Assembly (NCBI RefSeq): GCF_029081005.1
Contig: NZ_JAJQTQ010000013.1
Span: forward strand, 56,392-120,391
DNA length: 64,000 bases
Direction: 5' to 3'
From: Halomonas elongata
GTDB lineage: Bacteria > Pseudomonadota > Gammaproteobacteria > Pseudomonadales > Halomonadaceae
The notes beneath the pieces are model-generated. The model saw only the letters and a list, made by a program, of their open reading frames with translations, was not told the origin of the DNA and made no database searches. Made by a program: the position numbers and the translations under genes. This document shows positions 54,809 to 63,548 of the stretch, piece by piece (the first letter of the stretch is position 1; the number at the start of each line of letters is the position of its first letter).

Positions 54809-56107
54809 TCAGTGGAGTTTCATGCGTGGCTTCAAGAAACGGTTGAGGCCATCCACCACGACCATCAGGCCGGTCTTCAGGGTGCCGTGAATGGCGCGCT
54901 GGTGCATGCGGTACAGCGAGGCGTAGAAGAATTTCGCCAGATGGCCCTCGATGAACAGGCTGCGTGCCGAGGCGCCGCGCATCAGGCTGCCGACGGCGTC
55001 GAAATGAGCCAGCGAGATCAGCGAACCTCGGTCGCGGAACACGAAGGACTTGAGCGGCTTGCCGTCGAGTCGAGCGCGCAGATTCTTGTACAGCAGGTTG
55101 GCCTGCTGGTGGGCGGCCTGGGCTCGCGGTGGTACCTGGGAACCATCCTCCTGAGGGCAACTGGCACAGTCGCCAAAGGCGAAGATGTGCGGGTCGTCGA
55201 CGCTCTGCAGCGTCGGTTCGACCTTGATGCGATGGTTGCGTTCGGTGGCCAGTCCCAGCTCTGACAGGAAGGCGGGGGCCTTGATGCCGGCGGCCCATAC
55301 GCTCAGGTCCGTCTCGATGCGCTGATCGTCGGCGGTGATGATGGCCGAGGGTTCGACTCGGGTCACGCGAGTCGAGACATGCACTTGCACGCCCAGTCGT
55401 TCGAGTTCGGCGTGTACCGCCTGGCTGATACGGTCGGGCAGGGCGGGCAGGATACCCGGCGCGGCCTCGATCAGGTGGACCTCGAGGTGCTCGCTCTCCA
55501 GAGGGGTGAAGCCGTAACTGTGCAGCATCTGAGAGGCATCGTAGAGCTCGGCGGCGAGTTCCACTCCGGTGGCGCCGGCACCGACGATGCCGACCACCAT
55601 GCGGGTCTGGTTGTCCTGCTGCGGAGCGTTGTAGCGCAGGAACACATTGAGCATGTCCTTGCGGAATGTCTCGGCCTGGTGAGGGCTGTCGAGGAAATGG
55701 CAGTGATCGCCGACGCCCGGTGTGCCGAAGTCGTTGCTGACGCTGCCCACCGACATGACCAGCTCGTCGTAGGACAGGGTGCGCGATGGCAGCACTTCCT
55801 GGCCGTCATCATCGAAGATCGGCGCCAGGGTGAGGGTGCGTGACTCCCGGTCCAGGCCGTCCAGGGTGCCGAGTTGAAAGCGGTAACCGTTGGCACGGGC
55901 ATGGCCCTGGTAGGAAATCTCGTCCAGCCCGGAGTCCAGGGCGCCGGTGGCCACCTCGTGCAGCAGGGGTTTCCAGACGTGCGTGGCATTGCGGTCCACC
56001 AGCACGATCTCGGCACGTCCGCGCCGGCCCAGGCGTCGCCCCAGGCGGGTCACCAGCTCCAGGCCACCGGCGCCACCGCCGACGACCACGATTCTTGGTA
56101 TGCTCAT
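54809..56107 (-). CDS. ndh: Type II NADH:quinone oxidoreductase (NDH-2)
   Basis: A 432-residue flavoprotein that passes electrons from NADH to quinone without pumping protons. VVVGGGAGGLELVTRLGRRL (about 6-25) binds FAD. VGIVGAGATGVELAAELYD (about 165-183) binds NADH. VWAAGIKAP and IFAFGDCASCP (about 300-310) complete the FAD site. The C-terminal amphipathic segment around residues 375-430 fits peripheral membrane attachment. The start at 56107 gives the normal family N-terminus. Confidence 0.92.
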   Translation of the reverse strand: MSIPRIVVVGGGAGGLELVTRLGRRLGRRGRAEIVLVDRNATHVWKPLLHEVATGALDSGLDEISYQGHARANGYRFQLGTLDGLDRESRTLTLAPIFDDDGQEVLPSRTLSYDELVMSVGSVSNDFGTPGVGDHCHFLDSPHQAETFRKDMLNVFLRYNAPQQDNQTRMVVGIVGAGATGVELAAELYDASQMLHSYGFTPLESEHLEVHLIEAAPGILPALPDRISQAVHAELERLGVQVHVSTRVTRVEPSAIITADDQRIETDLSVWAAGIKAPAFLSELGLATERNHRIKVEPTLQSVDDPHIFAFGDCASCPQEDGSQVPPRAQAAHQQANLLYKNLRARLDGKPLKSFVFRDRGSLISLAHFDAVGSLMRGASARSLFIEGHLAKFFYASLYRMHQRAIHGTLKTGLMVVVDGLNRFLKPRMKLH

Positions 56108-56210
56108 CTCGATAAGCTCCTGAGAAAATGGGAGTACCAGCATAAGCGCCCGGGCGGGTCCTGCCCATGCCCCATCCGGGATATGGTCAACAGAAAATGG
56201 AGAAACGTGT

Positions 56211-56876
56211 ATGCATCCACTGCTCGAGGGTACGCGACTGGTGGCCTTCGATCTCGACGGCACCCTGGTGGATTCCGTGCCCGATCTGGCGGCGGCGGTG
56301 GATGACGCCTTGCGCGATCTGGACATGCCCGTCGCAGGAGAGGCGAGCGTCAGGGACTGGGTCGGCAATGGCTCGATGGTGCTGATAGAGCGCGCCTTGC
56401 GCGATGCCCTGGGACAGGATGCCGATGCCGAGCGTTGTCGGGAGGCCCATGAGCGCTTCCTGGTGCACTACGCGCAGCGGCCCTGCCGATCGACCCGGCT
56501 CTACCCCGGCGTTCGAGAGGCGCTGGAGGCGTTGCGCGGTGCCGGGATGGTCCAGGTGCTGGTGACCAACAAGCCCGAAGCCTTCATCGCACCGATTCTC
56601 GCGCATTTCGAGCTGACCGGGTATTTCGCGCTATGCCTGGGTGGCGATAGCCTGCCGCGGCGCAAGCCCGATCCGTTGCCGCTGACCCATGCCGCCGAGT
56701 GGTTCTCGGTGCTTCCGTCGAATTGCTTGATGATCGGCGACTCCCGGCATGATATCGCCGCGGGTCGAGCGGCGGGCTTCCGCACCCTGGCGGTTCCCTA
56801 TGGCTACAACCACGGCGAACCGGTGGCCGCGAGCGGCCCGGATGGCGTGGTTGAATCGCTGAAAGAACTCGTTTAG
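56211..56876 (+). CDS. gph: Phosphoglycolate phosphatase
   Basis: A 221-residue HAD-superfamily phosphatase. VAFDLDGTLVDSVPDLAAAV (about 10-29) is HAD motif I with nucleophile and acid Asp. VLVTNKPEAF is motif II, the Lys lies in LPRRKPDPLPL, and MIGDSRHDIAAGRAAGF is motif IV. The gph-trpE order is familiar from pseudomonads, where the rpe gene is also nearby. GGAGAAAC precedes the ATG. Confidence 0.93.
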   Translation: MHPLLEGTRLVAFDLDGTLVDSVPDLAAAVDDALRDLDMPVAGEASVRDWVGNGSMVLIERALRDALGQDADAERCREAHERFLVHYAQRPCRSTRLYPGVREALEALRGAGMVQVLVTNKPEAFIAPILAHFELTGYFALCLGGDSLPRRKPDPLPLTHAAEWFSVLPSNCLMIGDSRHDIAAGRAAGFRTLAVPYGYNHGEPVAASGPDGVVESLKELV

Positions 56877-56956
56877 GGTGAATTTGGCCCCTGTTTCGCG
56901 CCTGTGGGCCACTCATGACCCATGATGCCCGGGAATTTCCGGATTGACCTGCCCGT

Positions 56957-57101
56957 ATGGACACCCGCATGACGCTGGATGCCTTTGCCTGCCGTAATGT
57001 CGCCGCTCCCTTCAAGCCCCGAGCCCTGGGGACAGGCTGGCGATGGTGACGCTCGCACCCTGAGCACAGCATCGCTGTCGCTCGATTCGTCACGCTTTTT
57101 T
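56957..57101 (+). promoter_or_regulatory. Candidate trpE leader peptide and attenuator
   Basis: A 30-codon frame (56957-57049) ends in Gly-Trp-Arg-Trp-stop, with Trp codons at 57038 and 57044. Just after it, GAGCACAGC/GCTGTCGCTC (57062-57083) forms a bulged stem, GTGACG (57046-57051) can pair with CGTCAC (57088-57093), and six Ts follow at 57096-57101. Attenuation of trpE is known in Pseudomonas putida. The leader lacks a good ribosome site and the switch is less tidy than the trpG one. Confidence 0.5.
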
Positions 57102-57139
57102 CCACCGCGAGTCTTTCTCCATCGTGAGGCACAGGGCAG

Positions 57140-58630
57140 ATGATGACCCCCGAACGTTTTCAGCAGCTGGCCGACGCCGGCTATAACCGTATCCCCGTTA
57201 CCCGCGAGGTCCTGGCCGACCTCGATACGCCGCTTTCCACCTATCTCAAGCTCGCCGATGCGCCCTGGACCTTCCTGCTGGAGTCCGTCCAGGGCGGCGA
57301 GAAGTGGGGACGCTATTCGATCATCGGCCTGCCGTGCCGCGAGCGCATCGAGGTGCGCGGGTTCAGCGTCGAACATATCGTCGATGGCCGTGGTGCCGGC
57401 GCCGTCGAGGTCGAGGACCCGCTGGCCTGGATCGAGGACTTCCAGTCGCGCTTCAAGGTGCCGCAGCTGGACGATACGCCGCGCTTCGACGGCGGTCTGG
57501 TGGGGTACTTCGGCTACGACACCATCCGCTACATCGAACCTCGGCTGCGTGGCGTGGAGAAGCCCGATCCGCTAGGTGTGCCGGATATCCTGCTGATGGT
57601 CTGTGACGACTTGGTGGTCTTCGACAATCTTGCTGGTCGCCTGACGCTGTGGACCCATGCCGACCCTGCCGAGCCGACGGCTCATGCGCAGGCGGTCGCA
57701 CGGCTCGAAGCACTGGAGGAGAAGCTGCGTGGCGTGGTGCTGGAGGGGCGTAGCCCCGGCACCGGCCGTCATGATGTCTCGGAGGACGACTTCCACGCCA
57801 GCTTCAGCGAGGCGGGCTACAAGGCGGCGGTGGAGCGCATCAAGGAGTATGTGAAAGCCGGCGACGTGATGCAGTGCGTGCCGTCGCAGCGCATGTCCAT
57901 TCCCTATCAGGCGCCGCCCCTGGATCTCTACCGTGCCCTGCGCAGTCTCAACCCGTCGCCCTACATGTTCTTCCTCAACCTCGGTGACCATCATGTGGTC
58001 GGCTCGTCGCCGGAGATCCTGACGCGGCTCGAGGAGGGCGAAGTCACGGTGCGGCCCATCGCCGGTACACGCCACCGGGGCGCCACCGAGGAGGAAGATC
58101 GTGCTCTGGAGGCCGACCTGCTGGGAGATCCCAAGGAAATCGCCGAGCACGTCATGTTGATCGATCTTGGTCGCAACGATGTGGGCCGCATCTGCGAGCC
58201 GGGGTCGGTGACGGTCACCGACAACATGGCCGTCGAGCGTTATTCCCATGTCATGCACATCGTCTCCCAGGTCACCGGCCGTCTCAGGTCGGGCATGACG
58301 GCGATGGACGCCTTGCGCGCCACCTTTCCGGCGGGGACCCTGTCCGGGGCCTCCAAGGTACGTGCCATGGAAATCATCGACGAACTGGAGCCGGTCAAGC
58401 GCGGTATCTATTCCGGTGCGGTGGGGTATCTCTCCTGGCACGGCAACATGGATACCGCCATCGCCATCCGTACCGCGGTGATCAAGGACGGCGAACTGCA
58501 CGTCCAGGCGGGTGGCGGCATCGTCGCCGACTCCGATCCCGACGATGAATGGCAGGAAACCATCAACAAGCGCCGTGCGTTGTTCCGCGCCGTGGCCATG
58601 GCCGAGCGTGGCCTGGACAACCTCTCATGA
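57140..58630 (+). CDS. trpE: Anthranilate synthase component I
   Basis: A 496-residue chorismate-binding enzyme making anthranilate with ammonia from TrpG. The N-terminal domain contains [19 protein letters not shown], where the LLES region forms the tryptophan feedback site. The catalytic domain shows [57 protein letters not shown] and [18 protein letters not shown]. The start may be the ATG at 57140 or 57143. It is separated from trpGDC by a promoter and attenuator. Confidence 0.97.
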   Translation: MMTPERFQQLADAGYNRIPVTREVLADLDTPLSTYLKLADAPWTFLLESVQGGEKWGRYSIIGLPCRERIEVRGFSVEHIVDGRGAGAVEVEDPLAWIEDFQSRFKVPQLDDTPRFDGGLVGYFGYDTIRYIEPRLRGVEKPDPLGVPDILLMVCDDLVVFDNLAGRLTLWTHADPAEPTAHAQAVARLEALEEKLRGVVLEGRSPGTGRHDVSEDDFHASFSEAGYKAAVERIKEYVKAGDVMQCVPSQRMSIPYQAPPLDLYRALRSLNPSPYMFFLNLGDHHVVGSSPEILTRLEEGEVTVRPIAGTRHRGATEEEDRALEADLLGDPKEIAEHVMLIDLGRNDVGRICEPGSVTVTDNMAVERYSHVMHIVSQVTGRLRSGMTAMDALRATFPAGTLSGASKVRAMEIIDELEPVKRGIYSGAVGYLSWHGNMDTAIAIRTAVIKDGELHVQAGGGIVADSDPDDEWQETINKRRALFRAVAMAERGLDNLS

Positions 58631-58686
58631 GTGCCTTGCGATGCGCCTTGACAGCATCGCGGCACCGCCACACTATAGCGAGCATG

Positions 58687-58791
58687 ATGAATTCCACGAT
58701 GACCTCCGCGAAAAAGCAGTGGCGCCTCGACGACTGAAGGGGCGGCTTTCGTGTGTCTGAATATCAGTGCCGCCCGCGAGGCGGCATTTTT
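58687..58791 (+). promoter_or_regulatory. trpGDC transcription attenuator with leader peptide
   Basis: A 16-codon leader (58687-58737, MNSTMTSAKKQWRLDD) has its Trp codon at 58720-58722, directly before segment 1, CGCCTC (58723-58728). Segment 1 pairs with GGGGCG (58739-58744). Segment 2, GGGCGGC (58740-58746), can instead pair perfectly with segment 3, GCCGCCC (58769-58775). Segments 3 and 4, TGCCGCC/GGCGGCA (58768-58774, 58780-58786), form a terminator with TTTTT. A ribosome stalled at Trp would mask segment 1, allow 2:3 and prevent termination. TTGACA at 58648 is a possible -35. Confidence 0.85.
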
Positions 58792-58900
58792 GTATCTGCC
58801 GGCTCGCGGAGGGGATGATTCGGGCATGGTGAGCAGGCGTGTGAACAAGAAGCCATGGGGGCTGCGTGATCCCTATTGATATCAGGAGTTGATGCCCGAC

Positions 58901-59482
58901 ATGATCGTGATGATCGATAACTACGACAGTTTCACCTTCAACATCGTCCAGTACCTTGGCGAGCTGGGGGCGGAAGTGGTCACCCATCGCAACGATGCGA
59001 TCAGCGTGGCGGAGATCGAGGCGCTGTCGCCCAGCCATCTGGTGATCTCGCCCGGTCCCTGCACGCCCAACGAGGCCGGGATCTCCATGGAGGCCGTGCG
59101 TCACTTCGCCGGCCGGTTGCCGATCCTCGGCATCTGCCTGGGGCATCAGGCCATCGGACAGGTCTACGGCGGGGAGGTGCAACGCGCGCCCCAGGTCATG
59201 CACGGCAAGACATCGCGCATTCGCCACGATGGCCATGGCGTGTTCGCCGGCCTTGAGGATCCCCTCGAGGTCACTCGTTACCACTCCCTGGTGGTGGCGC
59301 GTGACGGTCTGCCGGATTGCCTCGAGGTGACCGCCTGGACCGATGACGACGATGTCACGCCGGGGCTGATCATGGGGCTGCGCCACCGTGAGCTGGATAT
59401 CGAAGGCGTACAGTTCCACCCCGAATCGATCCTGACCCGCCAGGGCCATGAGCTGCTGACCAACTTTCTCGAGCGCCACTGA
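58901..59482 (+). CDS. trpG: Anthranilate synthase component II (glutamine amidotransferase)
   Basis: A 193-residue class I glutamine amidotransferase that delivers ammonia to Trp[21 protein letters not shown] starts the protein; the nucleophile Cys lies in [12 protein letters not shown] (about 79), and His/Glu in VQFHPESIL (about 172-174). The ATG at 58901 is chosen by homology; ATG 58892 and TTG 58889 are nearer the AGGAG at 58884-58888, so the true start may be three or four residues earlier. trpD follows after 19 bp. Confidence 0.95.
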   Translation: MIVMIDNYDSFTFNIVQYLGELGAEVVTHRNDAISVAEIEALSPSHLVISPGPCTPNEAGISMEAVRHFAGRLPILGICLGHQAIGQVYGGEVQRAPQVMHGKTSRIRHDGHGVFAGLEDPLEVTRYHSLVVARDGLPDCLEVTAWTDDDDVTPGLIMGLRHRELDIEGVQFHPESILTRQGHELLTNFLERH

Positions 59483-59501
59483 GACCAAGGAGACGACTGC
59501 C

Positions 59502-60521
59502 ATGCAGATGCGAGACGCCATCGGTGCGGTGATGCGCCGGGAGGATCTGAGCTACGACACGACCCACCGGGTGATGATGGCCATCATGACCGGCGAGGCC
59601 TCCGAGGCCCAGGTTGCCGCCTTCCTGATGGGGATGGCGATGAAGGGAGAGTCCGCCGAGGAGATCAGTGCCGCCGCCCAGGTGATGCGCGAGCTGATGA
59701 AGCCGGTGACGCTGAACGCCGAGAACGTGGTGGACATCGTCGGTACCGGGGGCGATGGTGCCAACCTGTTCAATGTCTCCACGGCTTCCAGCTTCGTGGC
59801 CGCCGCCGCCGGTGCCCATGTCGCCAAGCATGGCAACCGGGGCGTTTCCTCGTCCTCGGGCAGTGCCGACCTGTTCTCCGTGGCAGGCATCGGGCTGGAT
59901 CTTTCCCCCGAGCAGGTGGGACGCTGCATCGAAGAGGTCGGTGTCGGCTTCATGTTCGCGCCCAACCACCATCCGGCCATGCGTCATGCCGTCGGGCCAC
60001 GCCGCGAGATGGGGGTGCGCACCCTGTTCAATATCCTGGGGCCGCTGACCAATCCGGCCGGAGCGCCCAATCAACTGCTGGGGGTGTATTCGTCCGCCCT
60101 GGTGCCCTTGATGGCGGATGTCATGCGGCGCCTGGGCAGTGAACACGTGCTGGTGGTATGGGCCGAGGATGGACTCGACGAGATATCGCTCGCCGCCCCG
60201 ACCCGGGTGGCCGAGCTCAGGGGTGGCGAGATCAGGGAGTACACCATCTCGCCCGAAGACTTCGGTATCGAGCGCCAGTCGCTGGAGGTGCTCAAGGTCC
60301 AGACGGCCGAGGACAGCCTGCGTCTGGTCGAACAGTCTCTGGTGGGCGATGGTCCGGCGGCGGACATCGTCGCGTTGAATGCCGGCGCGGCGCTCTATGC
60401 CGCCGAGGTGTCCGATACCCTCAAGGAAGGCGTCGCCATGGCCCAGGACGCCCAGGCCTCGAAGCTGCCGCTCGAGAAACTCAAGGAACTGGCCAACTTC
60501 ACGCGCGTCTTCGCCCAGTAG
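59502..60521 (+). CDS. trpD: Anthranilate phosphoribosyltransferase
   Basis: A 339-residue enzyme transferring phosphoribose from PRPP to anthranilate. [20 protein letters not shown] (about 79-98) is the PRPP loop, [16 protein letters not shown] binds anthranilate and magnesium, [25 protein letters not shown] and [14 protein letters not shown] are conserved. AAGGAGACGA precedes the ATG. trpC starts 22 bp after its stop codon. Confidence 0.97.
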   Translation: MQMRDAIGAVMRREDLSYDTTHRVMMAIMTGEASEAQVAAFLMGMAMKGESAEEISAAAQVMRELMKPVTLNAENVVDIVGTGGDGANLFNVSTASSFVAAAAGAHVAKHGNRGVSSSSGSADLFSVAGIGLDLSPEQVGRCIEEVGVGFMFAPNHHPAMRHAVGPRREMGVRTLFNILGPLTNPAGAPNQLLGVYSSALVPLMADVMRRLGSEHVLVVWAEDGLDEISLAAPTRVAELRGGEIREYTISPEDFGIERQSLEVLKVQTAEDSLRLVEQSLVGDGPAADIVALNAGAALYAAEVSDTLKEGVAMAQDAQASKLPLEKLKELANFTRVFAQ

Positions 60522-60543
60522 GGCCACTGTCCAGGAGCATGAT

Positions 60544-61338
60544 ATGACCACACCTACTATCCTGACGCGCATTCTGGCCCGCAAGGACGAGGAAGTGGCC
60601 GAGCGTCGCCGGGCGGTGACCGAGGCAGAGCTGTTGTCCCTGGCGCGCGAGATGAGTGCGCCGCGCGGCTTCATCGCCGCCCTTGAGGCGCGCATGCGTG
60701 ACGGCGATCCGGCGGTGATCGCCGAGATCAAGAAGGCCTCCCCCTCGCGGGGCGTGATCCGCGAGGACTTCCGCCCCGACGAGATCGCCGAGCGCTACGC
60801 GGCGGGAGGCGCCGCCTGCCTGTCGGTGCTCACCGACGCCGATTTCTTCCAGGGCCACGAGGACGATCTCATCTCGGCCCGCGAGGCCTGTTCGCTGCCG
60901 GTGATCCGCAAGGACTTCATCACCCATGGCTACCAGGTCAGCGAGGCCCGTGCCATCGGCGCCGACTGTATCCTGCTGATCGTCGCCGCCCTGGACGATG
61001 CCCGTCTGGCCGACCTGCATCGTCAGGCCACCGAACTCGGCATGGACGTGCTGGTCGAGGTGCATGACGCCCACGAGCTGGAGCGGGCCCTGGCCCTCGA
61101 CCTGTCCCTGGTGGGCATCAACAATCGTGACCTGCATACCTTCGAGACGCGGCTGGAGACGACCCTGAGCCTGCTCGGGCGTATCCCGGCAGGCGTCACG
61201 GTCGTCACCGAATCGGGCATTCACACTCGGGACGATGTCCTGCGCATGCGCGAGCACGATGTCCACGGCTTTCTGGTCGGCGAGGCCTTCATGCGTGAGG
61301 ATGACCCCGGCGAGGCGCTGCGCCGGTTGTTCTTCTGA
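60544..61338 (+). CDS. trpC: Indole-3-glycerol phosphate synthase
   Basis: A 264-residue TIM barrel that cyclises CdRP to indole-3-glycerol phosphate. Not fused to Trp[19 protein letters not shown] (about 59-76) carries the catalytic Lys, [12 protein letters not shown] follows, [13 protein letters not shown] carries the second Lys, and [14 protein letters not shown] and [11 protein letters not shown] close the barrel. It ends the trpGDC operon; an 18-bp hairpin starts eight bases after its stop codon. Confidence 0.97.
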   Translation: MTTPTILTRILARKDEEVAERRRAVTEAELLSLAREMSAPRGFIAALEARMRDGDPAVIAEIKKASPSRGVIREDFRPDEIAERYAAGGAACLSVLTDADFFQGHEDDLISAREACSLPVIRKDFITHGYQVSEARAIGADCILLIVAALDDARLADLHRQATELGMDVLVEVHDAHELERALALDLSLVGINNRDLHTFETRLETTLSLLGRIPAGVTVVTESGIHTRDDVLRMREHDVHGFLVGEAFMREDDPGEALRRLFF

Positions 61339-61346
61339 ACCCGGTG

Positions 61347-61401
61347 GACTCCCCGGCTCGACTCAGGACATCAAGGACGTGTCGAGTCGAGCCGGGGAGT
61401 C
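61347..61401. terminator. 18-bp perfect inverted repeat shared by trpC and antiporter 3' ends
   Basis: 61347-61364 and 61384-61401 are exact reverse complements over 18 bp with a 19-base loop. The right arm is coding sequence for the last residues of the antiporter (SPARLD region), and the loop contains its final codons and stop. Without T-runs it is unusual as a terminator, but it would fold in both mRNAs. Confidence 0.75.
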
Positions 61402-63186
61402 GGCGAAGATCAGGCTGACCAGGGTGTCGCCGCGCTTGGGAGCCAGCCCGCTCTCGGCGGTAGCCAGGCGCACCCGGCCGGTCTGGCTGATGGACAGCAG
61501 CGGCAGCCAGCGTCCGGCATGCTGGCGTCGTTGCTTATCCAGACGGCTCTTTTCACCGAAACGCATGCACTGCACTTCACCCCCCTCGGCCACCAGCCGC
61601 GAGAGTCGGGCAAAGGTCACGTCGCGGCCAAACAGCAGCGGCAGGTGGCTCAGCGCCTGGCCATGAGGGCGATTGGCGCTACGCCCTTCATCCACGGCCA
61701 AACGGAACACTCGCTCGCGTCCCAGCAGGTGCTCGAAGTGCAGCGCCGCCAGGTCGTTGAGCTCGCGATAGGGCGAAAGGGGCAGCAGGTAGCCGATATT
61801 GCTGAGTTCCAGGTGCTGGGCGGCATGCTCCGATAACGGGTCGCCATAGTAGGTGGTCAGGCCCAGTGCCTTGGCCTCCTGGATGGCATCCCAGTTGCTG
61901 TCGGTGAGCACGACACTGACGCCTGCCACGCGCAACTGCTGGCCGATCTGTCGTGCCACCGGATTGGCGCCGATGATCAGCACGCCGTCCGGCGAAGGAC
62001 GGCGCACGCCCAGCCAGCTTGCCAAGGGGCGGGACAGCAGGCTCTGGCCGACCACCGTGCTGATGATCACCAGGAAGGTCACGGGCACCAGCATCTCCGC
62101 GCCGGGCATGCCGATCTCCTCCAGTCGCAGGGAGAACAGCGAGGCGGTAGCGGCGGCAACGATGCCGCGCGGCGAGATGAAGGCCAGCAGGGCCTTCTCG
62201 CGGATGTCCAGCCGACTGCCCAGGGTGCAGACCCAGACCATCAAGGGGCGCGCCACGCCGATCAGGACGAACAGGAAGGCCCAGGCCGGCCAGCCGAGCA
62301 GGGCCAGCTGGTCCACGGTGAGCCTCGCGGCCAGCAGGATGAACAGCCCCGAGATCAGCAGCACCGAGAGCGTTTCCTTGAACTCGATGATCGGGCGGGT
62401 CGGCACGCCACGCATATTGGCCAGCCAGGCGCCCATGACCGTGACCGTCAGCAGTCCGGACTCGTGAAACAGCAGGTTGGAGATCGAGAACAGCGTCAGC
62501 ATCATCATCAGGGTGCCGAAGCTGTGCAGCTGGCGCGGCAGCCAATGGCGACGCAGTATCAATCCCCAGAGATAGCCGCCGCCGACCCCCAGGCCGAAGC
62601 CGATCAAGGCCGTCTTGCCGAAGAGCACCAGGGTGTGAGTGGCGGCCCCCGTCGCCCCCGAGCCCAGGGCAACGTACTCATAGACCAGAACGGCGCCGAT
62701 GGCCCCCACCGGATCGATCAGGATGCCTTCCCAGCGCAGTATCTGGGTCAGATGCTGGCGGGCGCCCAGGGTCTGCAGCAAGGGCAGGATCACGGTCGGG
62801 CCGGTGACGACCAGCAAGGCGCCCAGCACGCTGGCCATCTCCCATGACAGCGACAGCAACAGGTGGGCGGCGATGGTGCCGATCACGGCGGTGATCAAGG
62901 CGCCCCAGGTGACCAGTCGCCGTACCGTGCGGCCATGACCGCCCAGCTCACGGAAATCCAGCGTCAGGCTGCCCTCGAAGAGGATGACGGCCACCGCCAG
63001 CGAGACCAGCGGAAACAGCAGGTCGCCGAACATGGCGTCGGGATCGAGTAGCCCCGTGACGGGGCCGGCAGCGATGCCGGCGACCAACAACATCAGAATG
63101 GCCGGCAGCTTCAACTGCCAGGCAAGCCATTGGCAGATCAGCGCCAGCAGGCCGATCATCGCCAGGTCGAAGCCGGCATGCTCCAT
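61363..63186 (-). CDS. CPA1-type cation/proton antiporter with C-terminal RCK domain
   Basis: A 607-residue protein. About 12 membrane helices span 1-395, with LMLLVAGIAAGPVTGLLDPD, LAVAVILFEGSLTLDF, LLVVTGPTVILPLLQTL and GILIDPVGAIGAVLVYEY, where the Thr-Gly-Pro and Asp-Pro residues are the usual ion-site regions. A Rossmann RCK/TrkA-N domain (about 405-525) starts at GVLIIGANPVARQIGQQL and suggests nucleotide or ligand gating. The family exchanges Na+ or K+ for H+; the ion is not determinable. Salt tolerance is the probable context. Confidence 0.88.
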   Translation of the reverse strand: MEHAGFDLAMIGLLALICQWLAWQLKLPAILMLLVAGIAAGPVTGLLDPDAMFGDLLFPLVSLAVAVILFEGSLTLDFRELGGHGRTVRRLVTWGALITAVIGTIAAHLLLSLSWEMASVLGALLVVTGPTVILPLLQTLGARQHLTQILRWEGILIDPVGAIGAVLVYEYVALGSGATGAATHTLVLFGKTALIGFGLGVGGGYLWGLILRRHWLPRQLHSFGTLMMMLTLFSISNLLFHESGLLTVTVMGAWLANMRGVPTRPIIEFKETLSVLLISGLFILLAARLTVDQLALLGWPAWAFLFVLIGVARPLMVWVCTLGSRLDIREKALLAFISPRGIVAAATASLFSLRLEEIGMPGAEMLVPVTFLVIISTVVGQSLLSRPLASWLGVRRPSPDGVLIIGANPVARQIGQQLRVAGVSVVLTDSNWDAIQEAKALGLTTYYGDPLSEHAAQHLELSNIGYLLPLSPYRELNDLAALHFEHLLGRERVFRLAVDEGRSANRPHGQALSHLPLLFGRDVTFARLSRLVAEGGEVQCMRFGEKSRLDKQRRQHAGRWLPLLSISQTGRVRLATAESGLAPKRGDTLVSLIFADSPARLDTSLMS

Positions 63187-63291
63187 GAGAGTCGCACTCC
63201 ATCGGTTCGAGGTTCATCGAAGGGGCGCGCAGCCTAGCGTCGACGACTCGTACATGCAATCCATTGGCGCGATGAAGTGACTCGATGTCGA

Positions 63292-63492
63292 TCAACGATG
63301 GAACAGCCAGAGCACCAGGGAAAGGAGGAGGCTGATCAACAGCATGGTGGTGATCGGGAGGTACAGGGTCAGGTTGTCACGCCGAATCACAATGTCGCCC
63401 GGCAAGTGCCCCAGCGGCAGCTTGCCGAGCCAGGGCCAGAAGACTCCGGCGATGACCAGCAGTAACCCGATGATGATCAGTGTCCGGGACAT
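63292..63492 (-). CDS. DUF2905 small membrane protein
   Basis: A 66-residue protein with two hydrophobic helices flanking a short loop. LGKLPLGHLPGDIVIRRDNL (about 22-41) is the DUF2905 signature, with the GxLPGDI core. Function unknown. The downstream neighbour on this strand is the antiporter, about 105 bp away; a heptamer array lies upstream. Confidence 0.9.
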   Translation of the reverse strand: MSRTLIIIGLLLVIAGVFWPWLGKLPLGHLPGDIVIRRDNLTLYLPITTMLLISLLLSLVLWLFHR

Positions 63493-63506
63493 CTTCCCTT
63501 TCCCTC

Positions 63507-63548
63507 CTCACGTCTCGCACCTCACATTTTACGCCTCATGCCTCACTA
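63507..63548. repeat. Six in-register decayed heptamers overlapping a stop codon
   Basis: CTCACGT, CTCGCAC, CTCACAT, TTTACGC, CTCATGC, CTCACTA follow one another in 7-bp phase, five of six starting with CTC. The array overlaps the last codons and stop (63536-63538) of the YdiJ-like gene. Individual units are too degenerate to be certain, but the phase and the 3'-end location match the three clearer loci. Confidence 0.55.
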
